Position numbers and translations under genes: made by a program. This document shows, piece by piece, positions 24,088-34,717 of a stretch of 64,000 nt of DNA. The DNA comes from Pyronema omphalodes (lineage: Eukaryota; Ascomycota; Pezizomycetes; Pezizales; Pyronemataceae), in assembly GCA_024516155.1 (NCBI GenBank), contig JAJJXM010000017.1, positions 806,001 through 870,000 on the forward strand, given 5' to 3'. How positions within the stretch are numbered: the first letter of the stretch is position 1; the number at the start of each line of letters is the position of its first letter. Below the pieces are notes generated by a model. That model was given only the letters and a program-made list of their open reading frames with translations. It was not told the origin of the DNA and did not search any database.

Positions 24088-24222
24088 TTAATCCTATCCC
24101 TAATCCCTAGTCCCTAATCCCTAATCCCTAATCACCAATCCCTAATCACCAATCCCTAATCACCAATCCCTAATCACCAATCCCTAATCCCTAATCCCTA
24201 ATCACCAATCCCTAATCACCAA
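24088..24222. repeat. CCCTAAT / CACCAAT minisatellite (telomere-like words)
   Basis: Alternating ATCCCTA and ATCACCA heptamers. CCCTAA resembles the reverse complement of the TTAGGG telomere repeat, but the 7-base period and the CACCA variants argue against a true telomere tract. Confidence 0.85.
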
Positions 24223-24629
24223 TCCTTCAAAAACAACAATGAAAAAAAAAAAAAAAAAAAACCATGATTCATGGATAACTTAAAACGACATCTACATAAC
24301 GTTACGATCATACTGTGTTGGGGATACATACTTCTTCAAAGATGCAGATGAAAGAAAAACACAACAAAACGAAAAACAAAAAGCGGAAGATAACCACCGA
24401 ATCCCCAAGCCAACATAAAAAAAAGAGGAGCAGCGAAAAAAAAAAAAAAGAAAAAGAAATGGAAAAAGAAAAGAAGAAAAAAAGAATCCCAAATCTGAAA
24501 CTAAACTAACAAGCATCTACTTCCAGAGCTTTTGATGCTCCGTGATTGATATCACTACCATATCACACCGTCCACCAAGCCTTCACTCGACGAAGCTCAC
24601 TCTCCTTACTGAAAGACCACTTTCACTCG

Positions 24630-26000
24630 CTACGCCGGATGTACGTTGATACCCACTGTACTCTCATTAACAATGGATTGTTTCTTCAAGTTCTCCATAG
24701 TATCAGCAGCACTAAATCCACCGCCATCCTCTTTGGCAGCCTTTACACCACCCGGTCCAGCGACATCAAGATCCTCCTCATCAGTTGTGGATCCATCCGT
24801 GCTAGGAGCTCTACTCGCCGCTCCGGATCTAGAACCACCAAAGTCTCTTCCTTGTGCCATGACTTCCAGTCTCCTACCGAACCCTTCATAGCCATGGTTG
24901 CAACCATTTACACAACCTCCATACTTCCTCTCACTCCAATGGGGAGCTCCTGGTGTTGGAGCTGGTTGCACTTCTGTTCTCGACAATCTCGCCGGATCCA
25001 CACGTGCAGGATCAACTCTATCCTCACTTCCAGGTTCCGGAGGAGCTATCAAAACCGGAGGACATTTATACCGTAATTCCTCCATCTCTCTCTTATATCC
25101 AGACCAGGTTCTTAACTCCGTCTTCAGATCATATTTCCCAGTTTCCTCACTCTTCTCCATAATAATAAACTCACAATGGTCCACATTCCGAAGATCCTCA
25201 AAGTATTCAACTGAATAATGATACCACTTCATCAAAAAGATTCTCGTCATTAGACCATGCGTTACCAAGACTAAAACCGAAGGAAAGTCTTCCTCGGCAA
25301 ATTGTCTCCATAATGATTCATTGAACCCGGAAACACGGTCATATGCATCTGCGGCCGATTCTCCATTCGGAATACGGTAAAAGAAATGTCCATATGCAGC
25401 TCGCTCATGCCACATTCGTGTCATTTCAGCTTGGCATGGTTGGAAGTTTCCAAAATCTTGTTCACGTATCCTAGGTTCTTCATAGACGCGGATAGAGGGA
25501 GCAGCAGGGTGGTGTTGGAGTGAGCTGCTTAGGATTCCTTGGGTGGTTTCTCGCGTGCGGGTGTAAGGGGAGGTAATGATCTGTAGGGTATCGGTTGGGA
25601 GCAGGAGAGAGGCAAGTTTGTCTCCGGCGGCTAAGGCTTGTGAATGTCCATGGGCGGTCAAGGGAACTCGGTGGTCCGGAACGGTTTGGTGGATGTTGCG
25701 GTTGGCATTGCCGACGGACTGTGCGTGGCGGATCAGGATTATTAACTGTGGATAAGGTTGTCATGTTAGCTGGGAAGACATTCTTGTAGGCTTTGTGGGA
25801 ATTGCGAGCTCTGTGCCGCGGGGATGCGCAGGATTGAGGTGTGACATCCCGGGATTGAGGTCCGGTATGGTGGGCTACGCGGGCTTCCCGAACATTGAGG
25901 TGGCAGACCGGGAAAGCAATTGGGATTCAGAAGCTGCGGGGAAATGCAGGGTGAGATGACGTTAGGTAAGGGGATAGATACGCACTCTGGGTTTCCCCAT
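24630..26000 (-). CDS. histidine phosphatase superfamily (phosphoglycerate mutase-like) protein, DET1-like; two exons
   Basis: Spliced gene: exon 1 at 26000-25986 (ATG, residues MGKPR), a 240-base intron 25985-25746 (donor GTGCGT, branch point GCTAAC, acceptor CCACAG), and exon 2 at 25745-24630, giving about 376 residues. Without the small first exon the catalytic N-terminus is lost. The join gives MGKPRLIILIRHAQSVGNAN, with the phospho-acceptor RH motif (Arg11, His12). The second catalytic elements follow: an Arg in SPYTRTRET near 68, Glu in NGES near 134, and His in VTHGLMTR near 168. The start resembles fungal DET1-type phosphatases. The C-terminal part beyond about 230 is Pro/Gly/Ser-rich and not conserved in an obvious way. 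The gene lies head to head with the tRNA pseudouridine synthase gene. The exact substrate cannot be told from sequence. Confidence 0.88.
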
Positions 26001-27285
26001 GGTGGTTGACTATGGGCTGGATCTTTCGTTAGGTTGCTTAAGCTTGCGTTGTAGATGACGTTCGACTACTTTCTCTTTTGGTGGCGAGGAAGATGATTCA
26101 AAGAGAAGATGAGTTGTGATTCTGAGAAGTTTCGGTTCTTTTCGAAAGATTTTGCTGATTCTTCGAGCTGGTCGGATATCGTACCGATTATAATTCCGTG
26201 GAGGTTTTTTTAGTGGAGATGGATTATTGGGGCGGTGAAGGTCCGGTGGGGAACAAGTTGCGTCGGATATAGTCAGATCAGGTCAGGTTTCTTTCAAACG
26301 AAACGGCGGTGTCTCGCAGGATGAATGGCGAATCTGCTGTGAAAAGTCCTCTTTGAAACAAAAAAGCTCTTTGATTCTATTTCTTCTGCAGTGAAACTAT
26401 TAAACTGTGACAGAGAATGAGGAGGTTGTATCGTCTCGTCGTCTTGTAATCGTTTGTCTGCTCGATCGATCTGCCTTGCTTGCTGCTGTCTGAGCAACTT
26501 GCGCCGCTTTGAAACAAATAATGGGTAGCGGAGGCGACGTGGACCAGTGGCGACGCGGGGTATCTTCAGATTTATACGATATTTGACAGCAGCATGTGCT
26601 TCTTCGTTAGCTGATGCGGTTTTAGGGAAATGATACGCCGCTGATCTGTTTCCCGGGATGTTTAGACACGATGATGGTTAGTAGACTGTAGGATTTTGAG
26701 CTGTCCGCGTGCTGTTGTTGGCTGTGTGATGCTGAGGTCTTTTGAAAGTCGACAAGTCCAACAACAACAACAACAACAGCGGTGATCTCCTTTGTCTGTC
26801 TTTTTTCTTTCTGTTTCCCTGCCATCCTCTCTCCTCCCTCCCTCCCGCTGCCATTGTGTTCCCAGTCTCTCATTGTGATCTCATTTGGGATGAGCTGTGG
26901 CGGGGGGCTGAAGAGGGAAGCTGTTGGGGGGGGCAGCGTGGGGAGCATGAGGGGAATCAGGCACAGGGTTTTTGGTTGGAGCGAGCGAGACACCACCGGC
27001 GCGTAAAAATTTGGACATCTACAATTTTCGGCAGTGCAGTGGGCTTATTCTACTTTTTTCCACTTCGGAGTGTGAAAAAGGATTACGAACGCGGATCCGA
27101 GATACGGGAGCACCAAATACAGGAACACGGAGGAGGAATCATAATCAGCAAAATACTACAAGAACATGCTCAGCTGAATGTCGCTGTCCCGTCTCGCAGC
27201 TCGGTGGTTTCCCAGACTCTCACAAAAGATCTCCCCACCAACAACCCCACCAACACCAACATCGCGCATACAACCACGACCAGTC
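26001..27285. other. divergent intergenic region between two genes
   Basis: About 1.3 kb separates the two start codons and must hold both promoters and 5' UTRs. It contains a CAA/ACA run (26758-26778), CT-rich stretches near 26800-26870, and G-runs near 26925. A long frame at 26742-27512 begins with an Asn run and crosses the next gene in the wrong frame; it is not accepted. Confidence 0.5.
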
Positions 27286-28877
27286 ATGGCCACCACCCCA
27301 CAGCCAGTGGGCCAGCCAGTCCCGATGGAAACTGGAATGTTACCTACAACTGCATCAACCGCTACAAACACCACCGAGAACTACACCACCTGGGACACCG
27401 CCTCCCTCATCTCACGTATCCAAACCCTCGAATCCTCTCTCGCCGAAGCCCGCAGCCTGTACGTCAACATTCCCCTCAGCCCTACGACAATGCCCCGCTC
27501 CACTCTATCTGAAGCCCCACTCTGACCCCCCGCGCCCGCTGACCTCCCCGTCATAGCATCCCCGTCCCGAAAACCAGTCAACCCGGTCTCCCCCGTCGCC
27601 CGCTCCGCCCAATCGACCCCTCCAAGCACACAACCCGTTTGATCGCCATTAAATTCGCCTACCTTGGTCAACATTACGGCGGCTATGAATTCCACGGCAA
27701 CGACACCTCCCTTCCCACCGTCGAAGAGACCCTATTTCTCGCTCTTCTAAAGTCACGTCTAGTGACCGCCCTTCCCGGTGCTGATCCCGAATCAATCGAC
27801 GCCTGGCCCGGTGACGTTGCCGCAAGCTACAGTAAATGTGGTCGTACGGACAAAGGAGTATCAGCATTTGGACAGGTCGTAGGAGTCCGTGTACGATCCA
27901 CCCGACCCTCGGATCCCGAGAAGCTCAAGGAATGGGACGAGGTTAGAGACGAGATGCCATATACACAAATCCTGAACCGGTTGTTACCTCACAGTATCAG
28001 GGTTTTAAGCTGGGCACCTAATCCACCGGCTGATTTCTCGGCTCGTTTCAACTGTCGGGCTCGTCATTACAGATATTTTTTTACCAACCCGATGTTATCA
28101 CCGCAATCACCAAATGGAAAGCTGGATATCGAAGCTATGAAACTAGCTGCAAGCTACTTTGTTGGTGATCATGATTTCAGGAATTTCTGTAAACTGGATG
28201 CTAGTAAACAGATTGAGAACTTCAACAGGGTTATCTTACATGCCAGTATTGAAAAGGTTGAAGATGGGGGGGTTGCGGATTCCTATTACTTTGATCTTCG
28301 AGGAAGCGCTTTCCTTTGGCATCAAGTTAGACATATGATGGCAGTTTTGTTTTTAGTAGGACAAGGACACGAAGCTCCCGAGGTGGTTAAGGAAATGCTA
28401 GACCTCAACATCTACCCAACTAAACCGGCTTACGAGATGGCTGATGATCGTCCATTGGTTCTTTGGGATTGTATCTTCCCGGAGGAAGAACTGAAGTGGA
28501 TTGCGGCGGATGAAGAGGGGGTTAGAGGCGCGCTTGCCGATACGACTTGGATGGGATGGCATCAGAAAAAGATTGATCTTATCCTTGCCGAGGGTCTTGT
28601 TGGACTGGTCGAGGATGTCTTGAATAAAAAGGATGCACAGCAACAAGCGGATTTTAGGACCCAGAAGAAGAGAGTTAGACAGAAGGAGGGACATGTGTTG
28701 ATTTTGGGCTCGGGAGAACCGGTGCAGAGGGGAAAGTACGTCAAGATGGTGGAGAGGAAACGCATGAGACCTGTCGGAGAGATAAATAAGGCATATCTCG
28801 AGAGAAAGGGAGATTGGAGAGAAAAGAGGGAGAAAAAGAGGAAAGCTCAGGAGGAGGCGGAGAGAATGGAGGAATAG
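27286..28877 (+). CDS. DEG1: tRNA pseudouridine(38/39) synthase, DEG1/PUS3 type; two exons
   Basis: Spliced gene: exon 1 at 27286-27458 (MATTPQPV), intron 27459-27556 (donor GTACGT, branch point GCTGAC, acceptor CATAG), exon 2 at 27557-28877; 497 residues. The join keeps frame (exon 1 ends after two codon bases) and removes an in-frame stop in the intron. Exon 1 encodes a leader with a helical segment (ISRIQTLESSLAEARS) typical of fungal Deg1. The TruA-fold core begins at IAIKFAYLGQHYGGYEFHGN; the catalytic Asp is in CGRTDKGVSAF (near residue 156), followed by FSARFNCRARHYRYFF and LRGSAFLWHQVRHMM. The C-terminus is very basic (KKRVRQKEG, KREKKRKAQEE). Enzymes of this family isomerise uridine 38/39 in tRNA anticodon stems in the nucleus and cytoplasm. 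Confidence 0.93.
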
Positions 28878-29466
28878 AGCAAGGAGACTTGAAAATCGAC
28901 AATTTTGGGATTTAGATAAAAGTGCTTTTTAGCTGGCCAGCTGGCGTTTTTGGTTAGGGAGAAGGAGATGATGGGTTGGGGTGAAAGGTCCACAGTATAG
29001 TAGTCTAGGTTTCAATTAAAGTCCAAAATTCAAGATTCAGTGGAGTACTTCCCGTAGAGTTTGGAGAGGCTGTTGCCATCCCAATCCCACAAAGGTTGAT
29101 CACGAAAGCTGTTGCGAGACTTGTGGATGTATCATACATCACGAGAGGTACACTTGGCACTTTTTTATCGCTGAATTTCTGGGTAGACCTAGAAATTTCG
29201 GCGTTACAGAAGAGAACAGAAGATCGTGTGCAACTGCCCAACTGTAATAATGTAACTACATATGTAATAGAGAAACTAAGTATGCAATTCCTTTACCAAC
29301 AGCAGCCAGTAAACTCCTAGAATACCACGAAATAAAAAGTCTAACTGTAAGCTTGCCAAGGATATGATATCCTAAGAAAAAAATAACCAATGTCATTTGA
29401 CGAAATATGGTCTGCGATGATTGTTTTTTTTTAATACTTGTAAATGTTATTAAAACTCCACATCCA
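28878..29466. other. intergenic region
   Basis: 3' flank of the pseudouridine synthase gene up to the 5S-like gene; only short frames without domains. Confidence 0.4.
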
Positions 29467-29590
29467 GCTACGGTCATAGAATCATGAACCCAACGCATCC
29501 CGTCCGCTCTGCGCTATTTAAGCATGATATCGTCCGCCGTCCGGCCAGTACTGTCGTGGGTGACCAGACGGGAATCCCGGATACTGTAGT
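29467..29590 (+). rRNA. 5S rRNA-like gene with a 7-base insertion
   Basis: The sequence has the fungal 5S layout: GCTACGGTCATAG at the 5' end, CATCCCGTCCGCTCTGCGC, the internal TTTAAGCATG box A region, and GTGGGTGACCAGACGGGAAT (box C region). The 5' CTACGG pairs with 3' CTGTAG to form helix I. A run of fourteen T follows immediately, a standard RNA polymerase III terminator. Against the relic at 195-311 it has about seven extra bases (a near-duplication of CGTCCGC), giving 124 rather than about 117 bases. It may therefore be a variant or a pseudogene despite good ends. Confidence 0.75.
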
Positions 29591-29603
29591 TTTTTTTTTT
29601 TTT
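29590..29603 (+). terminator. RNA polymerase III T-run terminator
   Basis: Fourteen consecutive T directly after the 3' strand of helix I of the 5S-like gene. Confidence 0.75.
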
Positions 29604-29914
29604 CAATCCTACACATCTCGGCTACCTTCTTGATTTATTTTTTTTCTTTATTTTGGAATATCTGCTGTAAATTGTAATTATAATCTCTCGGGATTAGTTT
29701 CTCCCTAACCACACCCCTTTTAAATCACCGCTTGATGCATTGATGGTTTTATCCTGACCGTATGTACCTACTGCATACTTACGAATATTATCAAAAAATC
29801 CTACCACTATTAATTAACCGATGATACTATCCACCAGTAAATTCTTCTATCCATGAGAAAAAGATATCGAAAAGTGTTGCGGCAGGGGATAGGAGGTCTG
29901 TAGCAGCAGGCTTG

Positions 29915-31032
29915 GGTTGGGACAGACCTCCCAGTCGTACAAACCAGTTTAAAATGACGACCAAAACGGACTGTACGGACTGTTGGAATATGAGAACTGT
30001 ACGGCGACCCAGTTCAGTTTACTGTCAGTATTATAAACTGGTTAAACTGCGAAAACCAGTTAACTGAATCCAAGGCTTGGCAAACCAGTTGAACTGTGTA
30101 AAACTGCAAAAACTGGTTTGTCCAGAGGAACTGGTTTATGAAGGGGCGATAAATATTATTCAGTGCATACAATGATACATAACAAAATTCTATCCTGATT
30201 GGGCCGCCAGAAATCACAAGTGACGCCTACGGTTTAAGCTCTTGAGCCCCTCAATGGCTTCCACTAGAGTATCTGCCTGCATTGAATGGCAGCCCGATAT
30301 AATGATTTTCTTGCATTCGAAAAACAGCCGCTCGGGCTCGGCGCTCATTGAGGGAATAGATAGCAGTACTTCAACAGCCGTTTTGCAAAGTTTGGGGAAC
30401 CTGGCCCGCTGCCGGGGCTCACACCACCACTCAATGGCAGAAGGACCATCCCCAAGTGCTGCCCCCAGTCTCAGCGCACAGTAATCAACATACTCGTCCG
30501 GCTGCGTGAGGCTACCTGTGGCCGTATCTTCAGAGACTTGTTGGGGTTCTAGCGGGGTATTGAAGCCAGGTGGTATAGATGAGAGGCCGCTGGTAACGGA
30601 ATTCATCGTGGGTGGTTGGAGAGAAATGGCAGTGAAAGGTATGGTTGAGCTCGAAAGTAGTCTAGGCGAGATATATAGGAGGATCCAGGCCAGCAGAGGT
30701 GCGTTCAAATGAGGTTTAGGTACAATATTTGCACTGGTTTGGTTGTATGATCCTCCATGCATGGGTTTGGCTGTTTATTCTTCTGCGCAGTAGTCAACGA
30801 GGTGGTTAAACTGGTTTGCATTTTCCAACCAGTAAACTGCTTACCGAGTCAGTTCAATCAGTTCAATCAGTGCACTGCAGTTACCTGGTTCTATGGAACC
30901 CTCAAAACTGAACCAACTGCGTATCCGGGACACCAAAACTGCACCAACTAACTGTGAATTGTCAGTTCAGTTTACCTGGTTTACAATTTTACCCGGTAAA
31001 CTGGCTATACGGTTGGGAGGTCTGGGTTGGGA
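29915..31032 (-). mobile_element. short hAT-family DNA transposon with 8-bp TSD
   Basis: The element at 29923-31024 (1,102 bp) is bounded by the perfect 8-bp direct repeat GGTTGGGA (29915-29922 and 31025-31032). Its ends are inverted: left CAGACCTCCCAGTCGTA, right (complement) CAGACCTCCCAACCGTA. An 8-bp TSD and CAG-type ends are hallmarks of the hAT superfamily. Both subterminal regions are packed with AACCAGTT/AACTGGTT words in both orientations, as expected of transposase-binding sites. The only substantial ORF is the hAT dimerisation-domain protein at 30214-30762, so the element lacks a full transposase and would depend on another copy. Confidence 0.92.
30214..30762 (-). CDS. truncated hAT transposase: C-terminal dimerisation domain only
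   Basis: 182 residues from the ATG at 30762; a more conservative start is the ATG at 30606 (MNSVTSGLSS), giving 130 residues. The C-terminal 75 residues match the hAT C-terminal dimerisation region: EWWCEPRQRARFPKL, then LLSIPSMSAEPERLFFECKK and TLVEAIEGLKSLN. The N-terminal part is Ser/Pro-rich. The zinc-binding BED domain and the RNase H-like catalytic domain of a full hAT transposase (usually 600 or more residues) are absent. The frame is intact and ends properly. It could be a decaying remnant, or a small protein able to dimerise with full-length transposase. Which is not decided by sequence alone. Confidence 0.8.
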   Translation of the reverse strand: MHGGSYNQTSANIVPKPHLNAPLLAWILLYISPRLLSSSTIPFTAISLQPPTMNSVTSGLSSIPPGFNTPLEPQQVSEDTATGSLTQPDEYVDYCALRLGAALGDGPSAIEWWCEPRQRARFPKLCKTAVEVLLSIPSMSAEPERLFFECKKIIISGCHSMQADTLVEAIEGLKSLNRRRHL

Positions 31033-31380
31033 GCTATGAGGATATAGGATAGGGATAACAGGCTGGGTACATTTTGCTTCATTGAAAGTATGTGGTTAAT
31101 AGTTCTGGTGAAGACAGAAGATATGACTTCTACATGGACTATATAATGGATTATCATATGGATAAAAGGTGCACCGTATCACCGAGTCACTACCGTCATG
31201 CTTCATGGTTGAGGTTTTATTTTTTTGGTACAGGACAGGTAAAAGTTTACCTTACTATGGACTTGAAATAAAGGGTGGGTGAGTATGGTTGTGTTTATAG
31301 ATAATAATCGGATAGGGATGATGTAAGAAAGTGGCTGGGGGAAGCTTGGAATTTGTGTCTGTTTGGGGTTGGGAATTGTT
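31033..31380. other. intergenic region
   Basis: Flank of the hAT element, no gene seen. Confidence 0.4.
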
Positions 31381-31384
31381 TGAT

Positions 31385-31561
31385 GGATTGTGGTGGATTG
31401 TGGTGGATTGTGGTGGATTGTGGTGGATTGTGGTGGATTGTGGTGGATTGTGGTGGATTGTGGTGGATTGTGGTGGATTGTGGTGGATTGTGGTGGATTG
31501 TGGTGGATTGTGGTGGATTGTGGTGGATTGTGGTGGATTGTGGTGGATTGTGGTGGATTGC
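31385..31561. repeat. 10-bp minisatellite, unit GATTGTGGTG
   Basis: About 17 nearly perfect head-to-tail units. All frames on both strands remain open through it, producing repetitive 10-residue peptides; not a gene. Confidence 0.95.
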
Positions 31562-31856
31562 CATGTATATGGTAACTACATAAGGAACTTGGGAATCTTG
31601 GGATCATCGAAAGTATATTCCTAAGATAGGCCTATGTATCAATAGAAGAAATCTCTAGATATATAGGCCAATTAATCCGTTTTAGGCACGCTGGAAAAAT
31701 GTCTTGATACGGTTGAAAAGAATGATTTTTTTTGCGAATTCCAAATCCTCGATACAGAATCTGAAAATGTGGGATATGCATTAAGCTTCTCTTCTATCCC
31801 ATTCACCGAACCTGGGAACTCGGGGATATTTACCAAACCAACCCGGGGAATGTTCC

Positions 31857-32271
31857 TCAACCAGGTCCATCTGAATCCTGATTAATAATTGACGGAGCCT
31901 TTGGTTGGTCTTCGTCAGGGTCGGGGCTGTTATTCATATCTCCTCCGGGAGGTTCCAATGGGGGTTGATTAGAGTTTGTCCGATGCCTTTTTTTTTTTTT
32001 TTTCGGTATAAAAACACGGTGGAGCAACGGGACCATAGTAGGTCTGTAGATGAGGTTGAGAATTGAGGAAGGGATTCCGAACATCTTCGATTTCCAGGTT
32101 CCGGCGGAAAGATACACCCGAATAGGGCTCTAGATCAGGAATGGGATCGTTGTACCAGTCGTGCGTAACAGGCGGCTGTCCGTTGACTAACCCCGTATGG
32201 TGCTTGTCTAAGGTATGGTTTACTGCCGCGATATCGGTCTCGTGGCGAGTCTGGCGACGAGGAATGGGCAT
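31857..32271 (-). pseudogene. possible small hypothetical gene broken at a T/A run
   Basis: On the minus strand a frame starts at 32271 (MPIPRRQTRHETD) and stays open to a run of about 17 A (plus-strand T at 31988-32003). After the run an overlapping frame continues to 31857 with a Pro/Asp-rich end (LEPPGGDMNNSPDPDEDQPK). The two parts together look more protein-like than random frames nearby. I recognise no domain. A homopolymer miscount, a pseudogene, or chance are all possible. Confidence 0.3.
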
Positions 32272-32279
32272 GTTTGTTT

Positions 32280-34717
32280 ACAGTGATTGCTAAAATATTC
32301 TGGGATGATGGTCGATATAATTAATGCCCATCGTGCCTGAGAATGCTGGCCTTTAAGCTAAATTAAGTGTAGTGTGGAAGAGTGACGGAGGCAGCGGTGG
32401 CTGCGGCTTTTCGGGTATATCACTCAAGTTGCTCGCTCTTGCACGTAGCCGGTACCTAGAATCATTTGTGGTGTAAATTCGCAATATGGGTAATCTACAT
32501 ATATTTTAGCAATCTCTGAAAAAAAGGCTTTTACGAGTGAGATCGAATGTATGAACGCCTGAGATTGCACTTTCTTCGCGGGTTCTGGAGATTTAGAGGA
32601 AGCCCGAGTTTTCAGTTGTCACTGTAGAAGCATATAAATGGAGGAGAGTGGATGACATCAATCTTTCAAAGTGAGGAGGATTGATGCAGGTCACTGGAGC
32701 TGTTACCTAGGTACAGACTATATACAGCGCGACCACCAACAAAGCCACCTATCGCCCCATAATCTTAAGGTAACAATACGCTTCCACGATGTATTATTCA
32801 AGACTCCAAGCAGAAATATAATATATGTTCAATCATGTAGAAGATACTCCACTAGAAGTAGCCGACAAACGAAGCTACCTCTTTCGTGTTTACATCTTCC
32901 TTCAATGGTGATACCGCAAAGCGGCCGAGAATAAGCTTCCTGTCCCACAGGCCAAGTCCCTTATTTCGGGCAAACCTCTTCCACTTCTCTGCCTCTACCT
33001 CCAGCTATTTAATCCCCCATCGACTCCATTTCCCTTTTCTTCTTCATACTACACGTTCCTCACGCCCACAATCAACGTTCAAGTTCCAGATTGCCTTTTC
33101 AATGGCTACGCTGGCTTTTATTGATTCGCTGGGCGGCAAAACACATTAACGAGAATTCCATTTCTCGGGTAGCCCGCTGCATCAAATTACCAGAGTAATG
33201 GTTTTCTGACGCACCAAGGCTTCTATATTTTGTCCCTCTGTCCCACTGTTCCTCTGTCCCCCTGTGATGAGCCCCCAGTACCCTCTATTAGACTTTTATT
33301 ATTGAGTCTTCAGTATCTTATTCAGACTGCCCTCTAATTGTAATTTTAGCATAATAAGCCCCCAGTACCCTCTGTAGTTATGTGTGGAGGAGAGGAAAGT
33401 GGAGCTTGGGGTGGGGGGACGCGACGGGCTTTATATAGAGTACTCCAGAGCCAACGTGACCGGTTAATTCACGTATGTGGCTGCAGGAGTTAGGCACCGG
33501 CTGTTCTCAAAAATATAAAGGTATGTCATACGGAATGGCAAAGAATAACGCCGAGTGGATGTCGCGCCGCGGAACGGGTGGCGGAGTACTGTCTCATATC
33601 ATATGTTTCATGTCAAGACTCGTTCCTTCTGAGACATTTCCTCTAGCTTTTACGACTGGAACTACTGCTAAAGTATCTAAGCGACGCTGTCTAATTCTTT
33701 TTCCACCATATGTAGCCTCCTTTGCGCGCTTCTCTGTCCTTTGTTTCTAACTAGCAATAGCATTGAAGCTTGCTCTTTCCATAACGTCTTCGCGTGTGTT
33801 ACCGTATTTTCCAAGTTTTTAATAGGGTTACATTATTCATCATGAAGTTCTGCATACCGGCATCCTATCTACTCATCTATTGCGTGATGTGGCTTTGCCG
33901 GTCACCGGGCCGTGCATGCTATACATACCAATTAAAGTGATGTCACCCGTATATTTTTTCCCCGTTTATCGAGGCTGCCGTTTTCTACTTATTCCGTCAA
34001 GACGTTGAGCCTTAAAATACCGCCACAACCCGAGGCATATACGGGCGAGACTTCGACTGGAGGGACTAGATATACACAGCGAAAACATTGAAGACACTGT
34101 ACCTAAAAATGAAAAAATAACACTAAAAAACAAACAAGATACCGAATTAAAAAAGCCAAAAAGCCACAGCTACACCAAAACCGACTCTATCGCAAGATCT
34201 TCTAGATCCTGACAATGTCACAATCGCCGCGTCATTTGAAATTACTCGAATCAATTGTAGCGTGCAAAGTTAAAACCGTCCACCTACCGACGAACGGTGT
34301 CACAATTGAAAATGTCTAGCTACTGCTACATACTTGGTTAGCTTGATAAATTCAAGCGAGTATAGCCCCCAATAATCAACGCTTGCTGCTCGCTTACCGC
34401 TTGGTAATTTACTAATGACTATCCAAGCTTCCGGTTACGCTTCTGTGGACATTTGCTTGTCTACATACATAGTTGTACTAGGCATAATTTTGTAAAATGA
34501 GTTGGCGGAGGAGTCAGTATTGAAGGATTCAATATTGAGGCAATCAGTGTTGAAGGGAACTGGAAACTCGTCTAGGATTCTGTGGGTTCTGTGTGATATC
34601 GTATGGTGGACTATCAAATGTATCCTCAACAGATTCAAGTGTCTAAAATCCCAGAGACTAAAGGTTAAAGGTTAAAGGTTTCAAGGGGTACATGGATAAA
34701 TAGTGAAATGCTTTATA
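32280..34717. other. unassigned region, no supportable gene
   Basis: Includes two direct copies of AGCCCCCAGTACCCTCT (about 33269 and 33357), possibly part of an old LTR, and a 91-codon frame at 33475-33750 without known domain. Confidence 0.35.

Noticed and set aside
24088..24222. True telomere or interstitial telomere tract
   Set aside because: Seven-base period with CACCA variants, not a clean TTAGGG array.
26742..27512. 256-codon frame starting with an Asn run
   Set aside because: Overlaps exon 1 of the pseudouridine synthase gene in the wrong frame; composition is low-complexity His/Thr/Pro.
31331..31624. Long open frames on both strands encoding Trp/Gly- or Pro/His-rich repeats
   Set aside because: They are by-products of the 10-bp minisatellite, which stays open in all frames.
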